Of a stretch of DNA of 22,717 nucleotides, positions 20,818-22,717 are shown in pieces; the first letter of the stretch is position 1; the number at the start of each line of letters is the position of its first letter. The notes under the pieces are model-generated. The model worked only from the letters and a program-made list of their open reading frames with translations, ran no database searches and was not told where the DNA came from. This stretch comes from a virus, in the IMG/VR virus record IMGVR_UViG_3300031514_000008, positions 1 through 22,717 of that record. One strand, given 5' to 3'. The position numbers were made by a program, and so were the translations under genes.

Positions 20818-21299
20818 GGTACAGGTACGACTTCCGCAGCGGCTTCCGTCTTTGCGGCGACCCGCAAGTGGTCGGGGAGTGCCTGGAGGAAATCCGGCAA
20901 AAGAACGGGGGCTGGCTCCAGGCCGAAGCGGTAGTGAGAGAAGCCAGGAATCCAAAGAATCCCTTGCATCGGTACTTCGAGTGGGATGACCGCAAGGCAG
21001 CACATCAGTACAGGCTTCGCCAGGCTGACTATTTGATTCGAGCCGTGGTGGTCTGCCCCGAAGAAGGCGAGCACAAGTTCGAGCCGGTGCGGGCGTTTGT
21101 CTGTTTGGAGCGCGAAAGCGACAGCAAGGCGTACTCGCACGTGTGTGCTGCGATGCGAGACGAAACAACGCGGCAGCAGATTCTGGAGAGGGCCTACCGG
21201 GAACTCCAGTGGTGGCGGCGCAAATATGCCGCTCTAGTTGAGTTCGCGGATTTATTTGCGGTAATCGACCGCTTCGCATTTGCTGAAGCTGGGCATTAG
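20814..21299 (+). CDS. Conserved phage protein, function unknown
   Basis: ATG 20814 overlaps the previous stop (ATGA) and has AGGAAA upstream; the frame also extends to 20622 inside the previous gene. The product is 161 aa. Residues ~35-75 have the recurring phage pattern VVREARNPKNPLHRYFEWDD followed by RKAAHQYRLRQADYLIRAV. The C-terminus is helical (QQILERAYRELQWWRRKYAA). Similar proteins appear near recombination genes in siphoviruses; their role is not known to me. The pentamer repeat array begins 2 nt after its stop. Confidence 0.7.
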   Translation: MRYRYDFRSGFRLCGDPQVVGECLEEIRQKNGGWLQAEAVVREARNPKNPLHRYFEWDDRKAAHQYRLRQADYLIRAVVVCPEEGEHKFEPVRAFVCLERESDSKAYSHVCAAMRDETTRQQILERAYRELQWWRRKYAALVEFADLFAVIDRFAFAEAGH

Positions 21300-21300
21300 T

Positions 21301-21947
21301 TGGGCAAGGCGTGGCTCGGCCGGGCAAGGCAAGGCCTGGCTGGGCGAGGCATGGCATGGCGTGGCGAGGCTGGGCGAGGCATGGCAGGGCGGGGCATGGC
21401 AGGCTTGGCAGGCGTGGCATGTCAAGGCAGGGCGTGGCTAGGCGTGGCGAGGCCTGGCGCGGCTCGGCCTGGCGGGGCATGGCGTGGCGGGGCAGGGCAT
21501 GGCAGGCAGGGCTCGGCAGGGCATGGCGCGGCGCGGCAAGGCTCGGCGTGGCGGGGCCCGGCTCGGCCAGGCAGGGCAGGGCAGGGCTTGGCAGGCGGGG
21601 CCGGGCCCGGCGGGGCAAGGCACGGCGCGGCTAGGCAGGGCATGGCGCGGCGCGGCAAGGCATGGCATGGCAGGGCTCGGCCCGGCGGGGCAAGGCAGGG
21701 CATGGCATGGCAGGCGTGGCATGTCAAGGCAGGGCGTGGCTAGGCGTGGCGAGGCTTGGCAGGCTTGGCATGGCACGGCTGGGCAGGGCTTGGCTTGGCA
21801 CGGCGGGGCAAGGCGGGGCGGGGCCTGGCAAGGCATGGCTTGGCAAGGCTTGGCAGGCGTGGCTTGGCTGGGCGTGGCAAGGCTGGGCGCGGCGCGGCTT
21901 GGCTGGGCGCGGCACGGCAGGGCACGGCTTGGCAGGCTTGGCTTGGC
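21301..21947 (+). repeat. NNGGC pentamer array (123 pentamers and 8 tetramers)
   Basis: The 647 nt parse completely into units ending in GGC: 123 units of five bases and 8 of four. GGC is kept in 129 of 131 units; the two exceptions are both ATGTC, in two copies of a 48-nt duplicated block (21406-21453 and 21708-21755). The two leading bases take all 16 values. The array is strand-asymmetric, with GGC on + at every unit. It lies in a 672-nt gap between genes 20814-21299 and 21972-22190. Open frames exist on both strands but are by-products of the composition. I do not recognise it as a known repeat family. Confidence 0.95.
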
Positions 21948-21971
21948 GTTTGAAGAAAAGGACAGAATCAC

Positions 21972-22190
21972 ATGGAGATTTCCCCTGAACCCGGCACACC
22001 GGAGCGGATAGCCGACGGCCTTGACACCGTTTCCTTGAAGTTACACCAGACTGCGGAAAAGCTTCGCGTGCTGGCAGCCGAGGTACGGGAACTGGGGGAA
22101 TCTCTGAAAAACTGGATTGAAGTCGCAATGCGGGCCGGTGAAAAGATGGCCAGACAGGAAAGGGGAAACGACGATGAACACAGAAAATGA
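21972..22190 (+). CDS. 72-aa helical protein, unknown
   Basis: The start follows the repeat array after 24 nt, with AAAGGA 11 nt upstream. The product is mostly one amphipathic helical region (DGLDTVSLKLHQTAEKLRVL, then AAEVRELGESLKNWIEVAMRAG), ending in a charged tail. A small coiled-coil or dimeric accessory protein is likely. Its end overlaps the next gene by 17 nt. Confidence 0.6.
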   Translation: MEISPEPGTPERIADGLDTVSLKLHQTAEKLRVLAAEVRELGESLKNWIEVAMRAGEKMARQERGNDDEHRK

Positions 22191-22545
22191 AGCACGCAAC
22201 ACGCTGTCCATTAAAATGGACGGGCAACACCTGAGTGAAGATGACCACGAAGTGCTAATGCGTATGCTTCCGGATTGTTGCTGTGCGAAGTGCAAGCACT
22301 GGTCTGAGCTTTATTGTCCTCTATGGCCCGAGGAACAAGTGTGCTTTCATGAGTCACTGTTTGGTGGCCTGTCTTGCCTCTCGACACTCTACAGTCGCGT
22401 GGACTGGGCTGGCGAATGCAAACGCTTTCCGCCGGCAGTCGCGCCGCATGATGCCAGAGGGTTAGGCGACGTGTGGAAGTGGCCGACCACAAGTCACAAA
22501 GACCGTTGCGGTGAGTTCACACCGAAAGACCAGCCCACACGATAG
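22174..22545 (+). CDS. 123-aa Cys-rich metal-binding protein, unknown
   Basis: I choose ATG 22174 with GGGGA upstream over an in-frame ATG at 22117. The product has two Cys regions: CCCAKCKHWSELYCPLWPEE at residues ~35-54, and later DWAGECKRFPPAVAP plus a final DRCGEFTP. This is the pattern of small phage and bacterial proteins with CxxCxxW ... GECRRxPP ... WP ... WCGEF, probable metal or Fe-S binders of unknown role. Its last codons form the 5' arm of the tRNA-like minihelix. Confidence 0.65.
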   Translation: MNTENEARNTLSIKMDGQHLSEDDHEVLMRMLPDCCCAKCKHWSELYCPLWPEEQVCFHESLFGGLSCLSTLYSRVDWAGECKRFPPAVAPHDARGLGDVWKWPTTSHKDRCGEFTPKDQPTR

Positions 22546-22579
22546 GCGGCTAGGGCGGGTTCGATTCCCGCCGTGGGCT
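22533..22579 (+). other. tRNA-like acceptor/T-arm minihelix
   Basis: GCCCAC (22533-22538) pairs perfectly with GTGGGC (22573-22578), and GGCGGG (22554-22559) with CCCGCC (22567-22572) around the consensus T loop TTCGATT. The layout is the top half of a tRNA (12 stacked bp), but only 15 nt join the acceptor to the T arm instead of ~41, so there is no D arm or anticodon arm. The position after the acceptor is T and no CCA is encoded. Either a decayed tRNA, an att remnant or an RNA-processing signal; it lies just before the next gene's GGAGG. Confidence 0.55.
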
Positions 22580-22595
22580 CTGGAGGCCGACACGG

Positions 22596-22717
22596 ATGGC
22601 TGGTGACTGGGTTCCAATTCGCTGCACACTGCCGACTACGCGCGAAGTGCTTCTGCTGGCCAAGCAATGCGGATGCGAGTGCGATTTGATCCTGGGCCGG
22701 CTGGTGCGCTTCTGGAT
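22596..22717 (+). CDS. Replication-type phage protein, N-terminal part (runs off the window)
   Basis: ATG 22596 has GGAGG at 22582-22586. The 40 residues in the window read MAGDWVPIRCTLPTTREVLL, then LAKQCGCECDLILGRLVRFW, which matches the start of phage replication-initiation-type proteins (a DWIxMRxxLxxHPxV opening followed by a winged-helix region). The rest lies beyond the window edge, so the call is provisional. Confidence 0.55.
   Translation, partial: MAGDWVPIRCTLPTTREVLLLAKQCGCECDLILGRLVRFW

Noticed and set aside
21301-21947. CRISPR array
   Set aside because: Units are 4-5 nt with no spacers of 25-40 nt, and no cas genes are visible.
21300-22011. Long open reading frames across the NNGGC array on both strands
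   Set aside because: They arise because NNGGC and GCCNN rarely make stop codons. Their products are low-complexity Gly/Ala/Arg/Trp or Pro/Ala/Cys strings, several frames are open at once, and no ribosome binding site marks any of them.

Overview
This window is a piece of a temperate siphovirus-like (long, non-contractile tail) phage or prophage. Every gene I can support lies on the + strand. The protein style suggests a planctomycete-type host: a Mu gpT-like capsid fused to a prohead protease, a tail chaperone with a C-terminal LAGAVGVEP...LREL...ADFNPY domain, and a ParB-methyltransferase fusion. That taxonomic guess rests on recall and was not searched.

Layout. (1) 3-9339 is the virion module: protease/capsid fusion, DUF2190-like decoration protein, small connector proteins, a fibre-like protein, tail terminator and gp10-like neck proteins, tail tube, a G/GT tail-chaperone pair joined by a probable -1 frameshift, tape measure, a conserved tail protein and a tail fibre/collar protein. 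Most genes overlap by 1-4 nt or are separated by a few bases. (2) 9491-10773 is a separate cassette of three genes (acidic 225-aa protein, ribbon-helix-helix protein, 108-aa protein). It has its own consensus promoter, which overlaps a large inverted repeat. (3) 10774-11240 holds host-like debris: the 3' end of an hldE-type gene and a tRNA-Val(CAC) sequence that is tRNA-like only from the anticodon loop to the 3' end, as expected for an attP identity block. (4) 11285-13557 is the lysogeny/control region: excisionase-like HTH gene, strong promoter with a structured leader, tyrosine recombinase, multi-stem terminator, XRE regulator, then a promoter and a leader with two interleaved perfect stems (pseudoknot or switch). 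(5) 13560-20817 is the early/DNA-metabolism module: ParB-methyltransferase, zinc-ribbon PD-(D/E)XK nuclease, small proteins, a DEDDy exonuclease overlapping a RecF/Rad50-like coiled-coil ATPase, and phage early proteins. (6) 20814-22717 continues with small genes around a 647-nt NNGGC pentamer array, a tRNA-like minihelix, and the start of a replication-type gene that leaves the window.

The order virion genes - tRNA 3' half - xis/int - early genes is that of a circular or virion phage map, not of a simple integrated prophage, where att would separate the tail genes from int.

The most unusual element is the array at 21301-21947. It parses exactly into 123 pentamers and 8 tetramers. GGC is fixed in 129 of the 131 units, while the two bases before it take all 16 possible values. 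Other items worth follow-up are the pseudoknot-like leader at 13460-13539, the minihelix at 22533-22579, the attP-like tRNA half, the tail-chaperone frameshift and the in-frame internal start of the capsid.
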